Assembly: GCF_901709675.1 (NCBI RefSeq)
Contig: NC_051092.1
Location: 7,755,491-7,819,490, forward strand
DNA length: 64,000 bases
Direction of reading: 5' to 3'
Source: Syngnathus acus
Taxonomy: Eukaryota; Chordata; Actinopteri; Syngnathiformes; Syngnathidae
Under the pieces are notes generated by a model. It was not told the origin of the DNA and ran no database searches. It saw nothing but the letters and a program-made list of their open reading frames with translations. Shown here in pieces: positions 20,206-32,883 of the stretch; the first letter of the stretch is position 1; each line of letters begins with the position of its first letter. The position numbers were made by a program, and so were the translations under genes.

Positions 20206-23200
20206 GAGAAGTGGTTCATGAGGATGGATGATGGATGGATGGACAGGGAAAAAAAGTGACCAAATCTTTTTTGACATGGGAATATTCTAAATCCCATTGT
20301 ACAGTTACATTTGGACATTAATTCACATAACTGTAAAATAAAATGGCTAATGTAATCAAATACTTGTATATTCAGTCTAAAATAACACGGATTCAGTGAT
20401 GATGGGGAGGAGTTCATGGCGCCATGTTTTCCATACGTCTCAAATATTGTAGCAGGTCCTCCCTTTCTGGTTGAATGCAAAGCAATTAATGAAACCAGCC
20501 TCTGGAATGCTGAAATAAACACATGAATAAAACTGCTCCACTGGAGTATTTTAATTATTAAAAACTTATAGTGTGTTTTAAAGTCTGTATGCGTACTGCC
20601 ATTTATAATTGGTACTCCCATCATCTGTATTGACCATGTAGGCTAAAATCGACCTTTTAATAGGTGTCTATTTGTTTTGGTGAAGTACTTGCAGGACACT
20701 AGGGGTCAGGGGCCGTGATCAGGATGGACCCCCAGAGGATAATAAACAGACCAGAGAGATGCTGAGGTCAGGAGCCAGAGTCAAAGGTCAAGGGCTGCTA
20801 ATTAAGAGGCTATTTCCAGCCATTTCCCGGTGACCACTGGCTGCAAAAAGTGCCAAGAAAAAAAACAACAGTAACGTTCTAAAAAAGAGATGAGTCAGCA
20901 AAGGTGCAGAAGAGCAAAACAGGAGCACATTTCACTTCATGGAAATGTTACATTGTACATAATAATAGTCTGGAATATGGAGCAAAAGCAAGAGATGAGA
21001 GCTCTGATGCAGCAAGAGTTGAATGATTTCTGCCCAGTGAGTGAGTCTCCACATTTTGGAGGGAAAGTCGCTCTGAGCCGTTTATGCTTCGTGAAAGAGT
21101 CTGTAAGCGAAGCTTTAGCATAAGAATGGAGACAGGGGCCTGCGAACTCCTCTGAAGCCGACCATCCTCCCACTCTGAATAGTGGGCCATTCATTTGAGC
21201 CTTGGCCCTGGCCTAAACTCCCAATCGAGCTGATTTAACGTATCCTACAAGGTGCTCCTCATGTATACACGCCTTCCACACATTTAGTGCCTCGCCTTGT
21301 GAGTGAACACAGGCACTGAAAAGCCAAGGGGGGGCTTTCTGCCATTGGGTATTTGTGCAATTCGGTTTTCTCTCAGATAGTCCTCAATAATCTGGATTTT
21401 TTTTTATTTTTATTAGTTTAACTATCTTGATTTAAAAAACATTTATTTGGGTTTCCCTAGGGGAATTATTGCTTAGTTCTGGCTTGCATTTGAACTCCTG
21501 AATGGAGCTAAACAAAACAATCAAAACACTGTTAAATCACAGAGAGGTGTTTCTCAGTAAACCTGAGTTATCTTTGTGGAGTCAGATTTTTTTATCCTAT
21601 TAATTCTGTCAGCTTTTCATTAAATACGCAGTCAACAATGTGGGTTCACATTGTTAAGTAAACTGTTGATAATATACTCAAAAGAAAAAAAAACAGGGGT
21701 TTGCAGCGTTTGCAGCACGCATTCAATGAACTTTGAATAGTTCCGATCTTTTTTTTTTAACCCATTTCGTCTGAGGTGCATTATTCAAGATATATTGATG
21801 ATATATTATGCTCAAAAGACCACTGTTATGATTGGTTTGGAATTTTAATTATAGTTAATTTGTATTTAGTTTTTACTTTTGTTTTTTAAATTTAGTTAGT
21901 TTTGATTTGTTTTCAGGGTGTCTTTGTTAGTTTGTATTATTATTATTTATTTTTTTCAAAAACACAGTTTTAGTTTAATTTTGGTTAGTTTTAGTAATAG
22001 GTTTTGCTCTTTCTTAAAAAATGTGTTTTGCTTGTGCGCAAGAATAAAACAACACCATGGTAAGTAAGGTGTAGTAAACATTCAACAAAAACATTACATA
22101 AAACATTTTGATAATTTAAAATTGAGCCCAATGGCTTGTGTATAAAATGTATTGCAATAGACGAAAACGAAGGACATTTTTGGTTCAGTTATAATTAGAT
22201 TATAATCTAAACAGATTAACGTTTCAGTTCGTTTTCTTTTTTTAAAGCATTTTTTTTCATTTTATTTTTTTTAGGATTTTTTCATTCAATTGTAGTTTAA
22301 GTTATTTTCTCGCTCACTTAACTAACCTTGCAAGGGACAAATTTGAATCTGTGCAAGCTACTATTGTTTTATCGGCCCTGCACAATGCGGTAGGTAACAA
22401 GTTACCACATGCTAATAGTCTGTGATTGGCTGGCATTCACAGTCAAGAGCTGCAAGCTAACATTTGCACTGCAAGCTGAATGCATGAAAATATATCATGG
22501 TCTTTGGTACCCATTTTAAGACAGTAATGCAGATACAAAATTATTTAAGACTATAAAAAGATACTACATGTCGTTATATTTCCCTGCCATCATTTTGAGC
22601 TGTGAAAGCACCTCAGGAATTCAAAGGCACATTCCAACAGGCTGGTTTTAGGTCATTTATCATTCAGCATTTATATGGACGCAGGGGACTCGAACCGTGT
22701 CTGATGTGTGACTGCTGTGTTAGCCTTTGACCCCAGACTGTCTGGAGGGCCGTGGTGACAGAGAAGTCAAGGTCAAGGGGAAGGGGGTTGGGGAGACGGG
22801 AAAGGGGACGGGCGGCATCTGACGAGTGGAAGGGTTCTGTGTCTGGGAGTGCAGAACTCAGACAGTCTCAGGCATCTAAGTGAGGCCAGGCAGGGTCCTT
22901 CGTGGACCCCTTTTACATCCAAAAGGCTGCACTTTATCTGCTGCACAGCCCTGGAGGGAGAACTGATGTCTGCACAAAACACAAACACTCACTTATCCTC
23001 CTACATGCAAATCAACACAAACTCATTGATTGAACATTAGGACCGCAATCAGCTGTGTTTGTCTCACCTTCATCACTGTTCTACAAGGAGGATGGTCCAG
23101 TTCCGTGCTTAAATGCTGACTCAGTATTATTTTCTTTTTACGATGAATTGTCGGATTTTACGGCTTGTGATTTTGCAGATATACCGCGTAGATAATATAA

Positions 23201-24120
23201 ACAATTTGACTGAGATTTGTGCTGTTGTTTGTACGTGTGTATTTTGAGTGGTGAAAAATAGCCGTTGCGGTCACTTTCTCTTTGTGTCCAATGCTTCTGC
23301 ATAATTTCCCAATAGTTGCACTGAGTAGTACTTTAGTGTTCTAAAAAGTTCTTATTTTCCCCAAAATATCAAAATATGATTGTCACTACAAAAAGAGACC
23401 AGAAGCAGCTCGGCAATAAGTATTAATTGATGCTACTTTTTGAATTTATTTACATAACGCCATCATATACTCCGTCTGCTCTCACTGCATAACTCACCAA
23501 AGTGCGCACACACACCCAGTCACAGATATAATGTCACCTCCCTCAGACCTCCTGGGTGATCTGCAGCGGAGCGTGTAGCCACCTGTCAATCACTTCTTCT
23601 CGCCCGCCTTAAGAGAGACATTTGGCCTGGGACAACAACAGCCCTGTCCCTCCCCATACATTCTGCCTCTCTTAGCAACCATGGCTGGGTGACTGAGAGG
23701 CTTTGTCCCCTCACAACAGGAGCGCGCCATTGAACCCAGATGCCCGTAGCAACCAGAATTAGAGGTTGCCAAAAAGGGGTATTTTCTGTGAAACTAGGGT
23801 AGGGTGAAAGCTCTGTTCTCGTCCATACGTCTGGGATTCATATCACAGGTCTGAATGGAGCCCCCTCCTCTTTTTTCAAAAGCTGGTGGAACGGACCGTA
23901 AGAAGGGGCTTGCGGGGATCGAATAGGATCATGCTTAATCTTCTGTTCCTCGCCACTGTGGTCTGATCGAGACATTTAAACAGTCTCTGTTGACAATTAG
24001 TGGAGTGGGTAGATACCTGGGGCACACACAGGTGGGAGCTTTCACAGATTTTTGGTGTGTGTTTCGGGAAAACTAAAGCCTACAAAACACATGTCGCGAA
24101 AACAGAAAGGTTTTATACCA
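20206..24120. other. Intergenic, no gene seen; possible enhancer blocks
   Basis: Alternates between AT-rich low-complexity DNA (21380-22340 is dominated by TTTAGTT-like words and looks like old repeat) and more balanced stretches at 20690-21310, 22690-22960 and 23520-23970. None contains a convincing exon. Confidence 0.4.
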
Positions 24121-24395
24121 AGGGTCCCAAACTCAATGTTGGAGCCACTGGAGATAAGTCTGGCTGTGTCTGGGCCACATCGAGTATTCCACAAAAATTC
24201 GGTTTGAGTATGAAAAAAAAAAAGTACAGCTAGTCCAATCTTAAACAAACAAACAAACAAACAAACAAACAAACAAACACCCAAGCAACGCCGAGACAAA
24301 AAACGTAGGGCCGCATATCATTAAACTTGAATGGCAAGTAGGTGGCCGCAAAATATTATCCAAATGGCCCATGGGCCGCAAGTTTGAGACCCCTA
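24121..24395. mobile_element. Non-autonomous hAT-like relic with internal (AAAC)n
   Basis: Begins AGGGTCCCAAACTC and ends AAGTTTGAGACCCCT, imperfect inverted repeats typical of hAT elements whose ends read CAGGGGTCTCAAACT. The inner GGGCCACAT and GGCCGCAT words, repeated in inverted sense near the ends, fit the same group. A perfect AAAC microsatellite (24243-24279) has grown inside it. Confidence 0.7.
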
Positions 24396-27300
24396 GTTTA
24401 AATACCTGTAGTTTATAAAAACATTTATGGACTTGCATAGGGCTTCATCAAGGCATTTTATGGCTCAGTTTGTTAGACTTATAACACAAATCCCTGAAAA
24501 CATTAACAAGTGCCGTTAAACCTTGGAAGGTTGATCTTGCTAGTTAATAGACACAGTGGAACTTTAAAGTTGAAAACAACCCTGAGGCCATCTATTTCAG
24601 AATTTTCCCAACACGTTCAGGAAAAACATGGGAGTTGAAAATTTGGCCCAACTGAATTAATCAATTAACTGAATAGCCCTGGTGTACATGAACCTGTTTT
24701 CAACCTACATGATATCATTCCCGGAGCAACCCGACTGCATGTCACATGACGCACAAATGCAGCGTTGAAACTGGCCTTCATTTCCATGGCGACGGGCTTC
24801 TTTCTTATTATTGAAATATTTATTTAGGAACTCCAAACATGTCAACATAACCTGAAGAAATAAAGCACTCAAGGTTTTGTGTTTTTTAGAATTTGTGTGT
24901 TGACCAACATATATAAATTAGGTTTCTGTTTAATGTATTGACATATCATAACATGCCATTTAGCCAACAGTATCTTAGAAATGTATAGATTCGTTGCATG
25001 GGTAGCACTTAAGTATTTTTGATTCACTCTTTTTTTTTTTTTGCACTCCGTTGTTAGAAAAGAAATTTGTGACGGCAGCTTTGTAGCAGACATTGCTCCA
25101 CTCTGTACGACAGCAATGCATTTAACACTGACAAGCTCACTCGCCCAAGCTGTCGAAAACGAAGATGAACAATGTGCATAAATAGGACGCTGCCTATTAA
25201 TTTGTACAGAGATAGTCCACCTGTCCAAATTCGCCACGTCTTACGCGATCCACGGAGGTGGAGCTTCCAGGGCTGTGAAGGACCCAGCCTTCAAACCGGC
25301 CTTGGAGGATGCAGCCAGTGAATTTGGACGCAGCTAATGTCTGGACCAAGGGTCTGAAACTGCTCACCTGAATGTTTCAGAAGTTTCTCTCCTGCTGATT
25401 CAAATGATCAGCTAATCCAATTCTGCAGTAGCCTGATAATGTTCCTGACTATTTGAATCAAGCAATTGCGTTTCCACTATTTTCAATAGGGAAAAAAATC
25501 TCAGAGGTTGCCCCGCAACACAGGGCAGACCTCTAACGTTCCACTGTACTACTTTTGCCATGAATGGATATCAGCAGGCACCCTCCCACAACGCCCCACA
25601 ATGTTAATTCTGTCTTTCTATAAATTTCATAGCCATGTGTAAAGGATTACAAACTAATCTCAACCTGCAAACACTATGGCTGGCACACAGCGTAAACAGA
25701 CATTTACTGGCGTGCTCTTTATCATTAATGAGCGTCTCTGTGGCCCCTTGTTTGGAAGTATGTTTTGTGCACTTTCTATTCTGGAGGCGTTGTTCTGTAC
25801 TCCTTTCCCACCCTCTCTATATCCCCCCCCCCCCCCACCTGTCAATCAAAACATCATGATAGAGCCATTTGAGCCCAAGACGCTCAACTTGGGTCTCATG
25901 AGGCCCCTGGGCCTAGTGCACCTGCACCTTTAAGGAGGCTAACTGTCATTTAAACAATGCCTTGAATTAGTTCTGCATTTGTCCTTTAAGTAGATGGAGA
26001 ATAAACATGAGTCAAGTTGGAGCGGGAACTCCAATGTGAAGGGCCGTGTGTGTGTGCGTGTGTGTGTGGTATCAGTGCAGAAATGTGGGAACCGTTTCTC
26101 CCAGTAGGGCGGCTTCTCCTTTAATTGGAGCACTTGTGGCATCATTACCTCCTTTACTCAAACATGCTCCTGAAGACAAAAGCGGAAGACTTAAGATGGA
26201 AGCCCGTTTTTGTTACCACTGAATGTGGAGATAAACTCCTTGCTGCTTTTCATTTGTGGGAAACATCTAAATGAATTACACAATGCCTGTTTTCCGTACT
26301 GGTCATCCTCTGTCAGATCGATGGAATGAAACACTGACTTTGACCTTTATTACTTGCTGCCCTTTGAACTGAGGTCACATTGAAAAGGCAAGGGCATGTT
26401 TAGTCACCATAGTGCCCCTTGCATGAGTTGGAGCCTTCTTCACAGTCTGTCTGACCCCTGGCAAAAGTGCTTGCTGGAGATCTAGGAAATGCCCTTCTTT
26501 TTGTGTATAAACCAACATTTTCTTTCAAGGGCATTTGACACAGAGTGGATACACCTTGTCCATTCGTTGAAAACTCAATTAGGATTCTCAAGAGAAATGA
26601 CTGAATAGAAAAACAAAATGCATTTATAAAGATGTTGAGAAATAGGCTGTGTCCTTATGTCCAAAATATTCCTTATATAATGCACTATATAGGCTTTACG
26701 CCATTGACTGAATGTGCAGTGAGAAAAACAATGGTGAACTCAGATTTTGCCACAACATACTTGGAACATTCGTGTGCATCGATGGTCACTCAATCGGTTA
26801 ATGTAGACCACAATGCATTGTGAGCAGGAAGTGTGGCGTCAGTGAATAAGGAATTGGGGACACCACCATCGTCTTCACAGACTAATGAGCCTTAAAAAAA
26901 GTAATAGAAACATCTCTTGGTGCAATTTGATATAGTAAACTAGTTAAAATATTTTGAAATTCAACACCTTTTTGACACTTGAGCAAAATCAGTCAAATCT
27001 GGAATTTATAAGTTGCAAATATTTTCTTTACATACCATGAACACACAGCAAAAAAGATGATCTTGTCCAGTGACTCATTGAAGTTGACGATTTTTATACA
27101 TCCAAAAATAACATTTACCTCCCACAAAAAATCTCACTAAACATTAAAAAAAAAAAAAAAAGTCTCACACGCACCAGAAATTCTCTCACTATACCAAATA
27201 ACAGGCAGGCAGACAGACTGCCAGACACACAAAAAACTCAAAGTCATACATCAAAACATCCATGTGAAAAATGAGAGAAATGTTTTTAGGCCTATACAGT

Positions 27301-28337
27301 ACCTCATACGTTCAACCCAAAATTTAAAACCATGACATCAAGCAAGTGTGGCTGGATTCGACACACAAAGCGAACCACAAGCGAACAATGCAAACAGCGT
27401 TCCAGTGATCCATTCTAATTTTACCCGTCATCACACAAAAAACATTTTATCCGGCATTAACATCATTGCAATCTGGAATTCTCAGACAACAACAAATCAA
27501 CATTAGCTCAGGAAAGATCAGTTATTGTGTCCTGCTTGTTTAAGGGGCCAAATTCATATTGTGAATTCACTTGAGTAAATACTGTCTTGAATTAGACCAT
27601 GGAAACCATTTAACTAAACAAACCGATCAATTGACCGATTATTTACACGTTAGATTGTTTATCCAACCTAAATTTCTAGAAATATACTCACCGGTTGGAC
27701 AATACACATTTTTTTGGAATGAACTATTGTATCAGTAAGATTATAAAAAGGGACTAACAGAGAACAGCAAACCACCATCATCAAGACATTGGGTCAGTTC
27801 TGCTCCATGGTGAAATTTGACTCAGTTCTAAAAATAAACAAATCAATAAAGGCACATAATTAAAAACACCAATTATACAGTAAAATGTGTCACTTCAAAT
27901 GTGTCATTGACGAAAATAAAATATTTCATATGTCTCATCGAATGAGGTTATTTACCGTCAACGTTGCATCTCCAAGGTCATCTTGTGCAAGTTGCATGCG
28001 CGTGCGTGTGTGCGTGCGCGCGCGTGTCCGTGTTCATTTTTACTAAAACCAGTGCTGCCACCAAGAGGATAATAAATGCAACAATAGCACCTCGCTTAAA
28101 ATATTGTACTAATGTCAAACTAGTACAATTATATTTTAGTGTGTAATTATTATTTTTGTTTTTGGTGCTCAACGTTTATAATTTGGGTAAAACGTTTTTA
28201 AAAAGCTTTTTCAGTGTTAAGAACTTGAAGCTGAACAATATTGCACAATATCCACAATCTGTGTGGTGCAGTTATTGAAAGATTGAATGACTATATGAAT
28301 ATATTAATTTAACCTGAACACCTACAAAATAAAACAC
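24396..28337. other. Intergenic and probable rhcg 3' flank, no gene seen
   Basis: Mostly AT-rich unique sequence. The part just above 27000 is the 3' flank of minus-strand rhcg and probably carries its 3' UTR. An alternating GTGCGTGC/GCGCGCG tract at about 28000-28030 is a short purine-pyrimidine repeat. No further exon with a recognisable product was found. Confidence 0.45.
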
Positions 28338-31300
28338 TTACATATCTTTGTTGAGCATGTGATTGTTGTACTGTAGGACTGGTGGAATACTCTCCTCCTC
28401 ATCAGGCACCTGCAAACAATTTCAACATCAGTCAGGGGTAGCAACTCTGTTAACTGTCATTTTTACCGGTCAAGTCGTAAAATAGAAATTAATAATGCAT
28501 AATCACAGCTGCTTTCTTCATCACATTTTATCATCGATGAAGTTGCACTTTCTGTCATTTGTGCTAGAGCGGAGCTCGTTCCTATTTATTACATTGCAAC
28601 TTTGTTGTATTCAACTTAACTTAGTGATTTCCCGCTAGTCGTCGCTCCAATGAGGTGAGTGAACAACCGTCGCTGACTCTTGGTTACTATACTATACTAA
28701 AATGTGTTGTGACTTGTGAAAGGCACTTATTTATGACATTGGTGGAGTCACTAACCTCCCAGTAGGGTTCATCATCAAAGCAATTGTCATCCGCCGGGTC
28801 GCCCCAGATGGGTAATCTTAAAATAGAACCTGTAAAGGGTGCAAAGACGTCATGAAAGTGCACCAAAACTATATAAGGACCTGGAGAGTTTTGCGGTGTA
28901 TTTAGCTTACCAACCATGATGCCTCCACCCACACCGAAACAAACAGCCACACAGATGCCTGCAGCCTGATGACCACCTTGCCTTGTGGGGGTCATGTGTT
29001 CAAAAGCACCCTCAAAGTCAAAGGTGTTAATCAGTCTTTTAAATAAAAAAGAAAAGAAAAGATTCAGGGTGGTCAAAAGTCTGACTTCATCTAAAATCCC
29101 ATGATGCCGACATGCTTCTCACCCTTCTTTACCATACACCGACTCAGAGGCAGCTGCAGCAGTAATAGCGCCCACAATGCCACCTATGAGCCCTGGCATG
29201 GCGTGGAGGTTGTGGATTCCACATGTGTCTTGAATCTTCAGGTGCTTCTCCATAAATGGCTGTGAAAGAAGTGTCACAAAGTGCAGTTCAACAACTATGA
29301 AGACACACCTCTACTACAGGTGACAGCATTTTGACCCTAATCAAAAGTGGCTGATGACCCAGTCTGCGCTTTTACCAAGTTCTCATTCTATGCTAAATGG
29401 TATCAATTAAAAATAAATCATCTTTAAAAAAATTAGGATTATGTGGACAATTGCATATTTGGGCCTTTTTTTGTTACACTGAACTTTCCCCTAATGAACA
29501 ACGACAGTGACAAAAGTATTGGTACACCTTTTTAATTAACTGTACGTCTTGTTATCTGAGGGATTCATTGATTTTTTTTTCAGAATTAACTAATCCATCA
29601 ACCCCTTCATGTCATGTTGCTTTGTACTGGAACAGAAATGGTACTTGTATAGAGTACCGTAATTTTCGGACTATAAGTCGCACCGGAGTATAAGTCGCAC
29701 CAGCCATAAAATGCCCCAAAAAGTGAAAAAAAACATATATATGTATATAAGTCGCTCCTGAGTATAAGTCGCCCCCCCACCCAAACTATGAAAAAAACCG
29801 CGACTTATAGTCCGAAAATTACGGTATACAAAGTATACTTGTATACAAAGTATAGAAGTGTTCTTGAAAAACCAAGGGAACTGAACTTGACCAACATCAA
29901 AATGCTCGTTAAGATCAAATCTAAATGTGAACAATACCGTGAGGAAGATATAACCCAATGTGGAAATGACGCCGCAGCAGAACCCAACTATCAGAGACCC
30001 GTAGGGCATCAGCATAAATTCTGCTGCAGTTCCCACCGCAACACCACCAGCCAAAGTGGAGTTTTGAATGTGGACCTGTGCAGAAGACAAACAAAAATGT
30101 TCGTGAACTAAATTAGATTCTCATCAAGTCCCTCGGGGAGTGTTACCATGTCTAGTTTGCCGTGCTTCTGGAAGAGGCTCGAGAAAGCCACAGTGGTGAG
30201 CACTGTTGCAGCCAAAGCCAGGTAAGTGTTGATGGCGGCTCGGTGCTGCCCGTCGCCGTGGTCGGCGATAGCTGAATTGAAACTGGGCCAGAACATCCAC
30301 AGGAAGAGAGTTCCTACCCATATATATGTATATAATATTAGGAAGAAGTCAGAACAACAACAAAGCATTTGGTGACGCCAGCCAACCTATCATAGCAAAG
30401 ACATCTGAGTGGTAAACTGAGCCCTGAAGACGACTGCTCTGATCCAGGTTGGGTCGATAGAGCATCCACGAGATGGAAAGGCCATAATAAGCGCCGAATG
30501 TGTGGATCACCATGGAGCCTCCCGCATCTCGAGCCTTCAGGTCAACAAGGGTTATTTATTAGTCACCAAACAGGTTTTTTGATCTGTGCATTCCTTTCAG
30601 AACTGAGCCTGACTTGGTTTGCTGGTCAGCCGGGGAGAAACAACCACTCAAACGAGTGCTCCTACTCACGTGTATAACAGTGAGGATGATATATTCCTCC
30701 ACAGCAAACAATGTGATGCCAAACAGGGTCAAGACCATCAGCTGGACTGGACTGACTTTACCAAGCACGGCTCCATAGGCAATCAAGCAGCCCGCCACAC
30801 AGAAATCTGCATTAATTAAACTTGAAGAGACAAATAGAACATTGAGGAGTCACTAAAGTTGTAAATACTGATCAGCTTTCTTAAAAAAAATCTAAAAAAA
30901 TATTGCGAAGTTGACTGCTTTTCTTTCTGTGGAAACAGTTGGTGGAATCCATCAAACATTTATTCGGTATCAAAAAACTACTATGAGCATCACTTGTTTT
31001 AAATAATTGGATAATCCAGTAATTACAATTAGGTTGAAAAGGAAATCGGTCTATCGTACTTTTCAACGCCAATTTTGATCTTTCCATCAGTGTAATCCAG
31101 GGAGTGGAACCAGCCCTGCATTAGGAGCGCCCATTGGAGGCCAAATGCTGCGATGAGGAAGTTGAAACCCACGGCGCCAAAACTGTAGCGCTTGAGAAAA
31201 GTCATCAAGAAGCCAAAGCCCACGAAGATCATCACGTGGACATCTTGAAAACCTTGACAAAAAAAGCTGTGTTAGGACATCGGTCACGCACAATTACGAC

Positions 31301-32883
31301 ACAATAATGGCACAATAATGGCTCATTATTTAACATTTGTATGACAGGGGGAAAAAAAACTGTCAAAAAAGCCTTTAAAGGGAAAGTTAGTCCCCAAATT
31401 TTCCTTGTAATAATATGTATGTTCCGTGTAGCTTGTCAAGTCAAAATACAGTGTTCTGATTAATGTTTCTTTTGTGGAATATGAATTCAACAGGCAAAAT
31501 CCACTTGTTTTTACCCATGTCAGGGGGCGGACATTATGCAACTTGCAGGAAGTGGCAAAATGGCAGCCCCCTGAGATACATAAAAACAAATGAATTCAGC
31601 AGCTTAATTCACATTCCACAAACGCAATATTAATCAGAATGCCGTGTTTAGGCTAATAGGGGGCACATACAACATATTATTGTAAAGAACATTTTAGGGT
31701 TGACTTACCCTTTAAGGTTGCAATCGTTTGACCCTGTGACAATGATTTTCAAAAATTATTTTCTAAGGAGGAATACTTGTTTGGAAAGGTGATCAAAGTC
31801 AACCAAGGTCCTGGACTGGATTGTGTTGCACTTTATATTAAATGTCTTAAAAGTCAACTTATAAATGTATTTGCTCGCATTTTTTTCCCCTTACAGAATA
31901 TGAATATATTCTGAAACTTGGTCAATATATATTTTGTTTTTATGAAGACTAAAAAGGTGTGTCTATTTCATAGCTATTTCATAAAAGTATTATTTATACA
32001 TTAGATTTCCTTTTTATATTTAGTTCGTTTTTTTAATACAAGTATTTTGTGACTGTAGATCAGTGATCATTGTTATCTATTTGAAAGGGGATTTTTTTAA
32101 CAAGTCCTGCTATTGGCTCTCTGATGGATACCAGCATCACCCGCTGGTGTCCTTTACAAAAACATGACCACAAACCATTTGAGACATCTACTGGCACAAT
32201 ATGTTGTCACTGTGAAACATTAGGAGACATTAGTAACAGCATTGTGTAAAGTGGAATGCAGGTAAAGAAAACGGTCTTTATTTGCCTCAATAATAATAAT
32301 AATAGAAAACAGCTTCTTGACAATATTACCTATGGTGATTTGTGAACCAACACAACAGGTTGTTATTGATCTCATCATGAAACAAAGAGAGTATAAAACC
32401 AGGATCTTATATTTATTTTAGCAAGCCTGGTGATAACGCTAACAAACTAACCTCAAGAGAAATAATCACCTGTTGACGTCAGCAATGTCAACTCATTGCA
32501 TATAAATCAATTGATTCCAGTCCATTGTAAAAAGTCATTTGAAATTATTCTCTAAAAGTAAAATACAGACACTTCATTCACAAATACTTCAAGAGCAGAG
32601 GTTGTATTGAACAATTTGTCATGGAAAAAAAGTGACACTGATTGATATGAATTTACTTACTTGGGTATCTGAAGTAGAAGTCATTCTCAATGTCACTTGA
32701 TATATTTTCTATTTTCCGGTGCTCTATCCAGTGTGCATCAGACTCCTCATCATAACGAATAAAAACTCCAAACAAGATAATCATAGCTGTTTGCCAAACG
32801 ATACACACTGCTGGAAGACTAAGACGAACATTTGTATTTTTAGTACGATCACAGAATTCTCTGAAGCTTTGAACGCTGCCCAT
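28338..32883 (-). CDS. rhcg: Rh family type C glycoprotein, ammonia channel
   Basis: Plasma-membrane ammonia/ammonium channel of the Amt/Mep/Rh family; in fish gill, kidney and skin it mediates nitrogen excretion. Ten exons: 32661-32883, 31060-31252, 30670-30820, 30387-30534, 30147-30313, 29938-30075, 29123-29259, 28911-29035, 28756-28829, 28338-28409; they sum to 475 codons plus stop (human RHCG 479). About 12 membrane helices are expected. Seen: N-glycosylation site NIS (Asn60) in the first outer loop, substrate-site Asp192 in ARDAGGS, and the twin pore histidines His200 (IHTFGAYYG) and His359 (HNLHAMPG). The start gives MGSVQSF, as expected for Rhcg. The stop codon is embedded in ATGTAAGTG, which also reads as a splice donor, so a longer C terminus is possible. 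Which teleost Rhcg paralogue this is cannot be decided here. Confidence 0.96.
29655..29826. mobile_element. 172-bp foldback MITE in rhcg intron 6
   Basis: The ends TACCGTAATTTTCGGACTAT and ATAGTCCGAAAATTACGGTA are perfect inverted repeats, continuing through AAGTCGC. The interior repeats the phrase GTATAAGTCGC two more times. Almost the whole element could fold into a hairpin. No coding capacity. It lies between exons 29938-30075 and 29123-29259. Confidence 0.85.

Noticed and set aside
24243-24279. CRISPR-like regular repetition (AAAC units)
   Set aside because: Simple tetranucleotide microsatellite without spacers, in a vertebrate genome.
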